NCBI GenBank assembly: GCA_049647485.1
Contig: JBARXT010000040.1
Span: 1-7,834 of the forward strand
Length of the DNA: 7,834 bases
Origin: 62-47 sp049647485
GTDB taxonomy: Bacteria; Pseudomonadota; Alphaproteobacteria; Rhizobiales; Xanthobacteraceae
Direction of reading: 5' to 3'
The notes under the pieces are model-generated. The model had not been told where the DNA came from. It saw nothing but the letters and a program-made list of their open reading frames with translations, and made no database searches. A program made the translations under genes and the position numbers. Positions 1-5,985 of this stretch are shown here, piece by piece (positions within the stretch are counted from its first letter, which is position 1; every line of letters begins with the position of its first letter).

Positions 1-220
1 GATCCGCAGTCAGGTCCAGAATCATGTTGCGGTGCAAGGTAATCTCGATCCGCTTGCCTTGATCGCCGGCGGCGACACGCTCGACCGGGCGGTCGACGAT
101 GTGTTGGCGAACTATGCCAATGGCCGACTGATCTTCAATCTCGGCCACGGCATCACGCCGGAGACGCCGATCGCGCATGTCGAACAGATGGTGCGACGGG
201 TGCGCCGCAGCGCGAGCTGA
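1..220 (+). CDS. hemE: Uroporphyrinogen decarboxylase, C-terminal part (5' end outside window)
   Basis: The open frame (codons from base 2) enters from the left edge and ends at TGA 218-220, leaving 72 residues of a protein that is normally about 345 long. HemE decarboxylates the four acetate side chains of uroporphyrinogen III to give coproporphyrinogen III, in the cytoplasm, on the way to heme and related tetrapyrroles. The visible part matches the end of the family: VQGNLDPLAL followed by a Gly-Gly turn, then ANGRLIFNLGHGI and TPETPIAHVEQMV, which is the typical last strand and helix of the barrel. The active-site region near the N-terminus is outside the window. The C-terminus looks complete and ends with a short basic tail. 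The gene has no evident functional link to the transporter that follows 376 bases downstream. Identification rests on recalled family sequence and is strong. Confidence 0.93.
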   Translation, partial: IRSQVQNHVAVQGNLDPLALIAGGDTLDRAVDDVLANYANGRLIFNLGHGITPETPIAHVEQMVRRVRRSAS

Positions 221-332
221 GCGCGACGGAGCGAGCGATCGTTTCTTCCATTTCGATTCCGGTGCGAGCGCTACGCGTTCGCACATCGACCATGCGCGTC
301 GATGCCGATGTCCATCGACCTTCGTTGCATGC

Positions 333-375
333 TTTCGCACACCCGCGCGGCTTCGTCGCAGCCACGTGTGCGAAG
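333..375. terminator. Long hairpin downstream of hemE, possible transcript end
   Basis: Arms 334-342 and 366-374 are perfect reverse complements (9 pairs, TTCGCACAC/GTGTGCGAA), with a G-U pair possible at 333/375. The 23-base loop can form a small inner stem, GGCT 349-352 with AGCC 360-363. No run of T follows on the + strand, only an AT-rich AATTAAATT, so it is not a textbook intrinsic terminator. It could instead be a 3' end stabilised against exonucleases or a binding site. It starts 113 bases after the hemE stop. Confidence 0.35.
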
Positions 376-451
376 AATTAAATTCCTGATCCGCCTGCCT
401 TATTAGTCATTGTTCTAATATCGGCGCGACGCGATTTCGACCAAAGTGAAA

Positions 452-486
452 TTGACAGATAGCTCTGGGAACGGCTCCAAGGAGCC
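452..486 (+). promoter_or_regulatory. Possible promoter -35 box with a downstream dyad before the transporter operon
   Basis: A perfect TTGACA lies at 452-457. The base positions where a -10 box would sit (about 474-480) read poorly (GCTCCA/CTCCAA) but fall inside a perfect inverted repeat, GGCTCC 473-478, AA, GGAGCC 481-486. A weak -10 covered by a dyad would fit a regulated promoter where an activator or repressor binds. It would give a 5' leader of roughly 110 bases. An alternative start is the TAATAT at 416-421, which lacks a good -35. Both are guesses from sequence alone. Confidence 0.3.
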
Positions 487-596
487 AAGAACCACGGAAA
501 TCAAAGTGGCAAAGCCAATCTATGATTTCTGACGTTCTGATTTCGAGCTGACTGCAATCGGCAGACGTCAACAAAGACATTTTCGGAGGACGACTC

Positions 597-1955
597 ATGG
601 TAAAGCGCTTAACAGGCGATCAGGAATTCAAGGCGGCGGTTTCACGCCGCACGTTGCTTCAGGCCGGCGCCGGCCTTGCCGGCGGCATGTTGATCCCCGG
701 TTTCTCTATGCCGGTTTACGCTGCCGATCATCCGCCGATCGGGACCTATCCGGCCGGTTCGTCGGGCAACACGATCTATATCGGCGCTGCCGTGCCGCGC
801 ACCGGCACCTACGCGGTGCAAGGCGAAGACGAACTCAAGGGCATGGAATTGGCCGTTCAGCACCTCAACGAGGGGCATGAACTGGTCAAGAAGATGTCGC
901 CGAAGAGCAAGAAGGGCGTGCTCGGCAAGGAAGTGAAGCTGGTGGTTGCCGACTCGGCCGCCAAGCCGAACCAGGCCGTGCAGGCACAGCAGCGCTTCAT
1001 CACCGAAAACAAGGTGGTGCTGATGACCGGCTCGACCTCGTCGGCGGTCGCCGTCGCGCTCAACAAGCTCGCACAGCGCGAAAAGGTGCTCTATGTCGCC
1101 GGCATTTCCGGCTCCAACGACACCACCGGCAAGGATTGCGTGCGTTACGGCTTCCGTCAGAACTTCTTCGGCCAGACCGCTTCGGCCGCGATCGGTCCGG
1201 TGCTCGTGAAGGCCTTCGGCAAGAACAAGAAGGCCGCTTACCTGACGCCGGACTACACCTACGGCCACACCGTCACCAAGTCGATGCAGGATTTTCTCGC
1301 GACCGCCGGCTGGACCACGGTGACCAACCAGGTCTCGCCGCTCGGCGCGCCGGACTACTCGTCCTACCTGCTCAACGTCGCCAACTCGGGCGCCGAAGTG
1401 CTGATCAACGTCAACTGGGGCCATGACGCCGTGCTGTCGATCCAGCAGGCCAAGCAGTTCGGCATCTTCGACAAGATGAAGCTGGCGGTGCCGTACCAGA
1501 TCCCGTTCCTGGCCCGCGAAGTCGGCGGCGGCCTGCTCGCCGACGTCTATTGCGCCACCGATTACTGGTGGACGGTGGAAGACAAGTATCCGCTGGCCAA
1601 GATGTTCAACGAGGCCTTCAACAAGAAGTACGGCTACCAGCCGGAATGGGGCGCCCAGAACGGTTACGTCAGCTTCGTGCACTGGGCCCGCATGGTCGAG
1701 GAAACCGGCAACTTCTATCCGCCGGACATCATCAAGACCTGGGAGAAGGGCGAGAAGATTCCGTCGCTGCTCGGCGATGTCTACTACCGTCCCGAAGATC
1801 ACCAGTGCGTGCGTCCGGTCATCATCGTCAAGGGCAAGAAGCCTGCCGACATGAAGAACAAGGAAGATTTCTACGACGTGGTCGAAATCATCCCCGGCGA
1901 CGGACTGATGCAGAAGCCCGACGCGTTCGGCTGCAAGCTCGGCGACTACACCTGA
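597..1955 (+). CDS. HAAT-type ABC transporter substrate-binding protein with Tat signal
   Basis: This 452-residue protein should capture a small solute in the periplasm and hand it to the permeases encoded downstream. The N-terminus carries a Tat-type signal: S16-R17-R18-T-L-L, a mild hydrophobic Ala/Gly/Leu stretch (about 20-36), and a cleavage-like V-Y-A ending near residue 42. The mature part has the type I periplasmic binding protein pattern: IYIGAAVPRTGTYAVQGED at the start, KLVVADSAAKPNQAVQ, a GSTSSAVAVALNKLAQ stretch, and the YGHTVTKSMQDFL helix. It is longer than classical LivJ/LivK (about 350-370 mature residues). Four cysteines (181, 319, 404, 446) could form disulfides. The start is set by GGAGGA 6 bases upstream. 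The substrate is unknown: amino acids, amides, urea and aromatic acids are all carried by relatives, and I see no feature that decides. Confidence 0.88.
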   Translation: MVKRLTGDQEFKAAVSRRTLLQAGAGLAGGMLIPGFSMPVYAADHPPIGTYPAGSSGNTIYIGAAVPRTGTYAVQGEDELKGMELAVQHLNEGHELVKKMSPKSKKGVLGKEVKLVVADSAAKPNQAVQAQQRFITENKVVLMTGSTSSAVAVALNKLAQREKVLYVAGISGSNDTTGKDCVRYGFRQNFFGQTASAAIGPVLVKAFGKNKKAAYLTPDYTYGHTVTKSMQDFLATAGWTTVTNQVSPLGAPDYSSYLLNVANSGAEVLINVNWGHDAVLSIQQAKQFGIFDKMKLAVPYQIPFLAREVGGGLLADVYCATDYWWTVEDKYPLAKMFNEAFNKKYGYQPEWGAQNGYVSFVHWARMVEETGNFYPPDIIKTWEKGEKIPSLLGDVYYRPEDHQCVRPVIIVKGKKPADMKNKEDFYDVVEIIPGDGLMQKPDAFGCKLGDYT

Positions 1956-1960
1956 TCGGC

Positions 1961-1998
1961 AACAGGAGCACGATTCATCTGAATCGTGCTCCTGTTTT
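1961..1998 (+). terminator. Strong hairpin terminator or attenuator after the binding-protein gene
   Basis: Arms 1961-1976 and 1981-1996 are perfect reverse complements, 16 pairs with a 4-base ATCT loop, starting 5 bases after the stop codon. The last arm runs into a short T run (TTTT 1995-1998) and then CC. This is a very stable stem with a short U tract, so it may terminate only part of the transcripts, or protect the 3' end of the binding-protein mRNA from decay. Either role would raise binding protein over membrane components. Confidence 0.8.
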
Positions 1999-2033
1999 CC
2001 GGATTTCTTCACGTTCTGACTGGTGAATGAGTT

Positions 2034-2065
2034 GCCGCCCTCGGGTCAAAACCGAGGGCGGCTTT
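2034..2065 (+). terminator. Second hairpin terminator before the LivH-type permease
   Basis: Arms 2034-2044 (GCCGCCCTCGG) and 2052-2062 (CCGAGGGCGGC) are perfect reverse complements, 11 pairs almost all G-C, with a 7-base loop and TTT directly after. It lies 35 bases beyond the first hairpin and 43 bases before the permease start. Two terminators in series between genes of one transporter suggest strong down-tuning of the distal genes, or that these genes also have their own promoter, which I could not find. Confidence 0.7.
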
Positions 2066-2108
2066 CACCGGAGAACGCTACTTCTTCATTCCGTGCGCGA
2101 GGTCGACG

Positions 2109-2984
2109 GTGATCAACTGGGGCAATCTTATATCGCAAATGTTCAACGGGCTGGTGCTCGGCGCGCTGCTGGCGCTGATCTCATCAGGCTTGACGATCAT
2201 TTATGGGACACTCGGCGTCCTCAACCTCGCGCACGGCGCGATGTTCATGCTCGGCGGCTATGCCGGATATGTCGCCTACACCTACACGGACTCGTTCATC
2301 ATCGCGATCATCTTCGGATCGCTTTTCGTGATGGTGGTCGGCCTGGTGATGGAATTGGTGATCATTCGCCACTTCTACAGCCGACCCGACGAAGATCAAT
2401 TGCTGGTGACCTTCGGCATCGGCATGTGCATGGTCGAACTCGTACGCCTCACCTTCGGCAGCCTGTCGTTGACGGTGCCCGCGCCGAAAATCCTGGCCGG
2501 CATCACCCCACTCGGCTTCATGTTCTATCCGACCTATCGCCTGGCGCTGGTCGGGATCATTGCAGCGGCGCTGCTCGCCCTCTTCCTGGTTCTGTATAAA
2601 ACCCGCATCGGCATGATCGTTCGTGCCGGCATCGAAGATTCCGTGATGGTTGCCTCGCTCGGCATCAACGTCTATCGCGTCTTCATGGTGGTATTCGGCA
2701 TCGGCGCGATGGCCGCGGGCTTTGCCGGCATCGTCAACGCCCCGGTGGTGTCGCTGACGCCCGACATGGGCGACGCCATTCTGGTGCAGACATTCGTCGT
2801 GGTCGTGATCGGCGGCGTCGGCTCATTCCCCGGCGCCATCATCGGCGGCCTGATCGCGGGCGAAATCATCAGTATCACTTCAATGATCAACCCCGGTTAT
2901 GCCTACGTCATGCTGTTCGCGGCAATGACGCTGGTGCTGGTGCTGCGGCCTCATGGGCTGATGGGTTCACAGAGCCGCGGATAG
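2109..2984 (+). CDS. livH: HAAT-type ABC transporter permease, LivH family
   Basis: A 291-residue inner-membrane protein that forms one half of the transport channel, paired with the LivM half encoded next. It is hydrophobic throughout, with about eight membrane segments. Family hallmarks: GTLGVLNLAHGAMFMLGGY (33-51), the cytoplasmic coupling loop around 168-187 (GMIVRAGIEDSVMVASLGIN) that contacts an ATPase, VIGGVGSFPGAIIGGLIAGE (233-252), and the terminal RPHGLMG (280-286). Length is normal for LivH. The start is GTG at 2109, chosen because GAGG (2099-2102) sits 6 bases upstream and the MINWGNLISQ opening fits the family; the next ATG (2139) would cut the first membrane segment. Twelve bases separate its stop from the next gene. 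The livH name denotes the family only; leucine transport is not shown. Confidence 0.9.
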   Translation: MINWGNLISQMFNGLVLGALLALISSGLTIIYGTLGVLNLAHGAMFMLGGYAGYVAYTYTDSFIIAIIFGSLFVMVVGLVMELVIIRHFYSRPDEDQLLVTFGIGMCMVELVRLTFGSLSLTVPAPKILAGITPLGFMFYPTYRLALVGIIAAALLALFLVLYKTRIGMIVRAGIEDSVMVASLGINVYRVFMVVFGIGAMAAGFAGIVNAPVVSLTPDMGDAILVQTFVVVVIGGVGSFPGAIIGGLIAGEIISITSMINPGYAYVMLFAAMTLVLVLRPHGLMGSQSRG

Positions 2985-2996
2985 AACGGTTATATC

Positions 2997-4862
2997 ATGA
3001 TCAATCAACGTCGTTTTCTGGTCGAGACGCTGACGGCCGTCGGCCTGATCCTCGCACCTTTCATTCTCCCGCATCTCGGCTTCGCGCCGAACACGGTGAA
3101 CCGCATCCTGGTGTGGGGCCTGTTCGGCATCGGCTTCGACATTCTGTTCGGTTTCACCGGGCTGTTGTCGTTCGGCCAGTCCGCCCTGTACGGCACCGGC
3201 GGCTTCTTTGCAGCCTACCTGCTGACCCAGGCCGGTTTTCCGCATGTGGTCACCGCGCTGTTTCTCGGCATGATCGCCGCCGCCGTGGTCGGCTATCTGG
3301 TCGGCCTGATCGCGCTGCGCCGGACCGGCATCTATTTCGCGATGATCACGGTGGCCATCGCGGAAGTGTTCTACTTCGTCGAGTTCAATCCGCTGGCGGA
3401 CTGGACCGGCGGCGAAAACGGTCTGCCGGGCGTGCCGAGCCCTTCGTTCGATCTCGGCTTCACCCAGATATCCTTCTCCAGCGGCTGGTCGCTCTATATC
3501 TTCCTCGCCTTCTGGTATTTCGTTGGTATCGTCATCGCTCTGCGCATCATCCGCTCGCCGGTGGGCGCGGCGCTCCGCGCGATCCGCGATAATCCGCTAC
3601 GCGCCTCCGCCGTCGGCCACAACATTCACAGCTACAAGCTGACCGCCTTCGTGATCGCCGCCGCCTATGCCGGCTTTGCCGGCGGCTTGCTCGGCGTGAT
3701 GCAGGCGTTCATGCCACCCGACGCCTTCATGTTCCACACCTCGGCCGAACTGGTCATGATGTCCGCGATCGGCGGCACCGGCACGCTGTTCGGTCCGCTG
3801 CTCGGCGCGACGATCTGGCTATTCCTGCAGGACTTCCTGCAGGCGGCTCTCGGCCTCGGCGCGGCCTGGAAGCTGGTGCTCGGCTTGATCTTCGTGCTGC
3901 TCGTCTGCTTTCTGCGGCGTGGCATCATCGGCGGCATCGTCGACCTTTACGAACTGGCGACGGGCAAGAGGGCGGCCGATGCCGCGGCCGCCGAAGCCGC
4001 GGCCGCCGCCGAGGCGGCCGGTATAGAGCCGACGGCTTCGTCGTCGGCTCCAGCTTCCGGCACACCGCAACTGACACTTCGCAACCGCGAGAGCGACAAC
4101 TACAAAGGTCCGATCCTGCAGGCCACCGGCCTCACCAAGCGCTACGGCGGCCTCGCTGCAAATAGCGACATCGACTTCACGGTCAATCACGGCGAGCTTC
4201 GTGGCATCATCGGACCGAACGGCGCCGGCAAGTCGACGTTCTTCAAGATGCTGACCTGCGAGGTGCCGCCGACCTCGGGCAAGATCGTGTTCGAAGGCAA
4301 CGACATCACCGGCCAGAACGTTACCGACGTCTGTCAGCTCGGTCTGACCAAGAGCTATCAGGTCAACCAGCTTTTCAGTAATCTGACGGTTCGCGAGAAC
4401 ATCACGATCGCGGTGCTCGCAGCCGTTCGTGGCAAATTCAAGCTGGATCTGTTCCGGCGGATCGACAAGGTGCCGGGCGTCAGCGAGCAGGTCGAGCAGA
4501 CGCTCGCCATGGTCAACCTGATCGCACGCGCCGACACGCCGGTCTCGGTTCTCGCCTATGGCGAGAAGCGCCGTCTCGAAATCGGTCTGGCGCTGGCGAA
4601 TTCGCCGACCCTGCTGCTACTCGACGAACCGCTCGCCGGCATGAGCCCGCGGGAGCGTGTCGAGACCGTCAAACTGCTTCGCTCGATCAGCCAGGGCCGC
4701 ACCATGATCATCATCGATCATGACATGGACTCGCTGTTCGAACTGGTTGAGAAGGTCACCGTGCTGCAGGAAGGCCGCGTTCTGGTCGAAGGCACCCCGG
4801 AAGAAATCAAAGGCAACCCGACCGTGCAGGAAGCCTATCTCGGTGGAGTGCTCGAACAATGA
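2997..4862 (+). CDS. Fused HAAT-type permease and ATPase (LivM-LivG)
   Basis: A 621-residue fusion of two subunits that are usually separate. Residues 1 to about 322 are a LivM permease: GFTGLLSFGQSALYGTGGF (52-70), DWTGGENGLPG (135-145) and the coupling loop near 189-209 (VGAALRAIRDNPLRASAVGHN). Residues about 323-371 are an Ala/Glu- then Ser/Pro-rich linker. Residues about 373-621 are a LivG ATPase: Walker A GPNGAGKS (406-413), Q-loop Q455, signature LAYGEKR (519-525), Walker B LLLLDEP (539-545) and switch His575. All catalytic residues are present, so this half should hydrolyse ATP. The frame is open through the junction with no stop or shift. The start is ATG 2997, 12 bases after the LivH stop, with a weak ribosome site (ACGG); translational coupling is likely. 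The 3' end overlaps the next gene by ATGA. Confidence 0.93.
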   Translation: MINQRRFLVETLTAVGLILAPFILPHLGFAPNTVNRILVWGLFGIGFDILFGFTGLLSFGQSALYGTGGFFAAYLLTQAGFPHVVTALFLGMIAAAVVGYLVGLIALRRTGIYFAMITVAIAEVFYFVEFNPLADWTGGENGLPGVPSPSFDLGFTQISFSSGWSLYIFLAFWYFVGIVIALRIIRSPVGAALRAIRDNPLRASAVGHNIHSYKLTAFVIAAAYAGFAGGLLGVMQAFMPPDAFMFHTSAELVMMSAIGGTGTLFGPLLGATIWLFLQDFLQAALGLGAAWKLVLGLIFVLLVCFLRRGIIGGIVDLYELATGKRAADAAAAEAAAAAEAAGIEPTASSSAPASGTPQLTLRNRESDNYKGPILQATGLTKRYGGLAANSDIDFTVNHGELRGIIGPNGAGKSTFFKMLTCEVPPTSGKIVFEGNDITGQNVTDVCQLGLTKSYQVNQLFSNLTVRENITIAVLAAVRGKFKLDLFRRIDKVPGVSEQVEQTLAMVNLIARADTPVSVLAYGEKRRLEIGLALANSPTLLLLDEPLAGMSPRERVETVKLLRSISQGRTMIIIDHDMDSLFELVEKVTVLQEGRVLVEGTPEEIKGNPTVQEAYLGGVLEQ

Positions 4863-5557
4863 GCTTGCTCGAAGTCAACGGATTGAACTCGTACTACAGC
4901 GACTCCCACATCCTGTTCGATGTCGGCCTCAAGGTCGAAAAGAACGAGGTGGTGGCGCTGCTGGGCCGCAACGGCGCCGGCAAGAGCACCACGCTGAAAA
5001 GCCTGATGGGCGTGGTGAAGCCGCGCACCGGCTCGATCATGCTCGATGGCGAGCAGATCGCCGGCAAGCCGAGCCACATCATCGCCCAGCGCGGCATGCA
5101 ACTCGTGCACGAGGAACGGCGCGTCTTCGGCAGCCTCAATGTCGAGGAAAACCTGGTGCTGGCCGGACTGACCGCCAAGAACAAGTGGTCGCTGGATCGC
5201 ATCTACACCATGTTCCCGCGCCTGAAGGAGCGGCGCGGCAGCCGCGGCACTGACCTGTCGGGCGGTGAGCAACAGATGCTGGCGATCGCGCGCGCGCTGA
5301 TCCGCGATCCCAAGATCATCCTGCTGGACGAGCCGTTCGAAGGTCTCGCTCCGGTGATCGTGCGCGATCTGGTCAACGCCTGCCGCGAACTCGCCGCCGC
5401 CGGCCAGACAATCCTCCTGGTCGAGCAGAATCTCGCGGCGACGCTGGCGCTGTCCGATCGCGTCTACATCGTCAACAACGGGCACATCGTCCATGAAGGA
5501 CCGGCGGAGGAACTGAAGGCGCAGCCGGAAATCCTGCAGCGCTACCTCGGCGTGTAG
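4859..5557 (+). CDS. livF: HAAT-type ABC transporter ATPase, LivF family
   Basis: A 232-residue cytoplasmic ATPase, the second nucleotide-binding subunit of the importer, expected to pair with the ATPase half of the upstream fusion. Motifs: Walker A GRNGAGKST (36-44), signature LSGGEQQ (133-139), Walker B IILLDEP (153-159) with catalytic Glu158. As usual in LivF, the switch His is replaced: the site reads LLVEQN with Gln190. The region that follows the Q-loop position, normally PEGRRIF-like, reads VHEERRVF (83-90). The C-terminus ILQRYLGV is typical. Length is normal. The start ATG shares bases with the TGA of the fusion gene (ATGA 4859-4862), so the two are translationally coupled. It ends the operon; a terminator follows 32 bases later. 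The livF name denotes the family, not the substrate. Confidence 0.92.
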   Translation: MSLLEVNGLNSYYSDSHILFDVGLKVEKNEVVALLGRNGAGKSTTLKSLMGVVKPRTGSIMLDGEQIAGKPSHIIAQRGMQLVHEERRVFGSLNVEENLVLAGLTAKNKWSLDRIYTMFPRLKERRGSRGTDLSGGEQQMLAIARALIRDPKIILLDEPFEGLAPVIVRDLVNACRELAAAGQTILLVEQNLAATLALSDRVYIVNNGHIVHEGPAEELKAQPEILQRYLGV

Positions 5558-5589
5558 AGACACCTGCGTCACGCATTTGCGGCTTCTTA

Positions 5590-5628
5590 AAAGCCCCGCG
5601 TCCAGCTTCGGAGGCGGGGCTTTGTTTT
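5590..5628. terminator. Bidirectional terminator between the convergent livF and csoR genes
   Basis: Arms 5590-5599 (AAAGCCCCGC) and 5614-5623 (GCGGGGCTTT) are perfect reverse complements; the loop can add TCC 5601-5603 with GGA 5610-5612 after one mismatch. On the + strand the stem is followed by TTTGTTTT (5621-5628). On the - strand it runs into TTTTAAG. It therefore fits as an intrinsic terminator for livF (stop at 5557) and for csoR (stop at 5657), which face each other here. Confidence 0.88.
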
Positions 5629-5656
5629 GCCCGGCTTGAGTGGCGCGAGGACGCGC

Positions 5657-5932
5657 TCAGCGTTCGGCGCGCCCAATCACCGCCATCAGCTCGGCGATCT
5701 TGGCGCGCTGGTCAGCCCTGTCGCCGCTATTGATGGCGTGCTCGACGCAATGGCTGACGTGATCGCGCAGCACCTCTTCTTCGACACGGCGCAGCGCCGC
5801 GCGCACCGCCGATATCTGCGTGACGATGTCGATGCAGTAGCGATCGTCCTCGACCATGCGCGACAACCCGCGCACCTGCCCTTCGATACGATTCAAGCGT
5901 TTGGCCACCGAGGCCTTGATCTCTGTTCTCAT
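5657..5932 (-). CDS. csoR: CsoR-type copper-sensing transcriptional repressor
   Basis: A small all-helical DNA-binding repressor of the CsoR/RcnR/FrmR family, 91 residues from the chosen ATG at 5932. It opens MRTEIKASVAKRLNRIEGQVRG, with the basic first helix (KRLNRIEGQVRG) that contacts DNA. The Cu(I) ligands of CsoR are present with the right spacing: Cys33, His58 and Cys62 (25 and 4 apart, as in Mycobacterium tuberculosis CsoR C36/H61/C65), plus Tyr32 before the first Cys. This set argues against the nickel/cobalt RcnR, formaldehyde FrmR and sulfur CstR branches. An upstream in-frame ATG would add 13 residues (start 5971) but would put the operator inside the coding region, so 5932 is preferred. 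No Shine-Dalgarno is visible before 5932. Divergence from a copper ATPase gene supports copper sensing and probable self-repression. Confidence 0.9.
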   Translation of the reverse strand: MRTEIKASVAKRLNRIEGQVRGLSRMVEDDRYCIDIVTQISAVRAALRRVEEEVLRDHVSHCVEHAINSGDRADQRAKIAELMAVIGRAER

Positions 5933-5944
5933 GTCGGATATATA
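5916..5944 (+). promoter_or_regulatory. Predicted promoter of the copper ATPase gene
   Basis: TTGATC (5916-5921) and TATATA (5939-5944) are separated by exactly 17 bases, a good housekeeping-type promoter for an alphaproteobacterium. Transcription would begin near 5951, giving a leader of about 35 bases before the ATG at 5986. The -35 box lies inside the start of csoR, and the -10 box overlaps the left arm of the dyad at 5940-5960, so a repressor bound there would block polymerase. Confidence 0.6.
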
Positions 5945-5967
5945 CCCCCGTAGGGTATATGGGTCAA
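5939..5967 (-). promoter_or_regulatory. Predicted promoter of csoR sharing the same -10 box
   Basis: Read on the - strand, TTGACC (5967-5962) and TATATA (5944-5939) are again 17 bases apart. The predicted start of transcription, about 7 bases past the -10 box, is at or next to the A of the csoR ATG (5932). The csoR mRNA would then be leaderless, in agreement with the missing ribosome binding site. The promoter spans the operator dyad, so CsoR would repress itself. Confidence 0.55.
5940..5960. promoter_or_regulatory. CsoR-type operator dyad
   Basis: A perfect inverted repeat, ATATACCC (5940-5947) and GGGTATAT (5953-5960), around the 5-base centre CCGTA. The ATAC-C-rich-centre-GGGTAT pattern is that of operators bound by CsoR/CstR-family tetramers. 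It lies in the 53-base gap between the divergent csoR and copper ATPase genes and overlaps both predicted promoters. In the absence of copper, CsoR should occupy it; Cu(I) binding releases it. Confidence 0.8.
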
Positions 5968-5985
5968 GCACGGATCGGATCGATC

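Larger units (their letters stand above)
221..596. other. Intergenic region between hemE and the transporter operon
   Basis: I see no credible gene in these 376 bases; the short open frames have no recognisable protein content. The left part (to about 375) is GC-rich and full of inverted repeats: arms 263-270/276-283 (8 pairs, one G-U), arms 284-290/298-304 (7 perfect pairs) and arms 334-342/366-374 (9 perfect pairs). It probably holds the end of the hemE transcript. The right part (376-596) is clearly AT-richer and holds promoter-like elements, an AT-rich dyad (TATTAG 401-406 / CTAATA 415-420), a GC dyad at 473-486 and a good ribosome binding site, GGAGGA at 585-590, 6 bases before the ATG at 597. 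Confidence 0.7.

Noticed and set aside
509..525. Possible sigma-54 promoter (TGGCA near 509)
   Set aside because: The required TTGCA-like element at the right distance is absent; the bases there read AATCTATG.
642..2012. Long open frame on the - strand (456 codons) opposite the binding-protein gene
   Set aside because: It is antisense to a clearly recognised gene, its product is low-complexity in His, Arg, Val and Leu with no family pattern, and such frames are common opposite GC-rich coding DNA.
2027..2599. Open frame on the + strand (190 codons) overlapping the livH start
   Set aside because: It crosses the second terminator hairpin and most of it is livH read in another frame; the Arg/His-rich product has no protein-like pattern.
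4835..5572. Open frame on the - strand (245 codons) opposite livF
   Set aside because: Shadow of the ATPase gene, with no ribosome site or family resemblance.
5558..5656. Search for a small gene or RNA between livF and csoR
   Set aside because: The 99-base gap is accounted for by the bidirectional terminator; nothing else is visible.
5933..5971. Longer csoR start with 13 extra N-terminal residues
   Set aside because: It would place the operator dyad and the -10 box inside the coding sequence, and the shorter start gives the normal family N-terminus.
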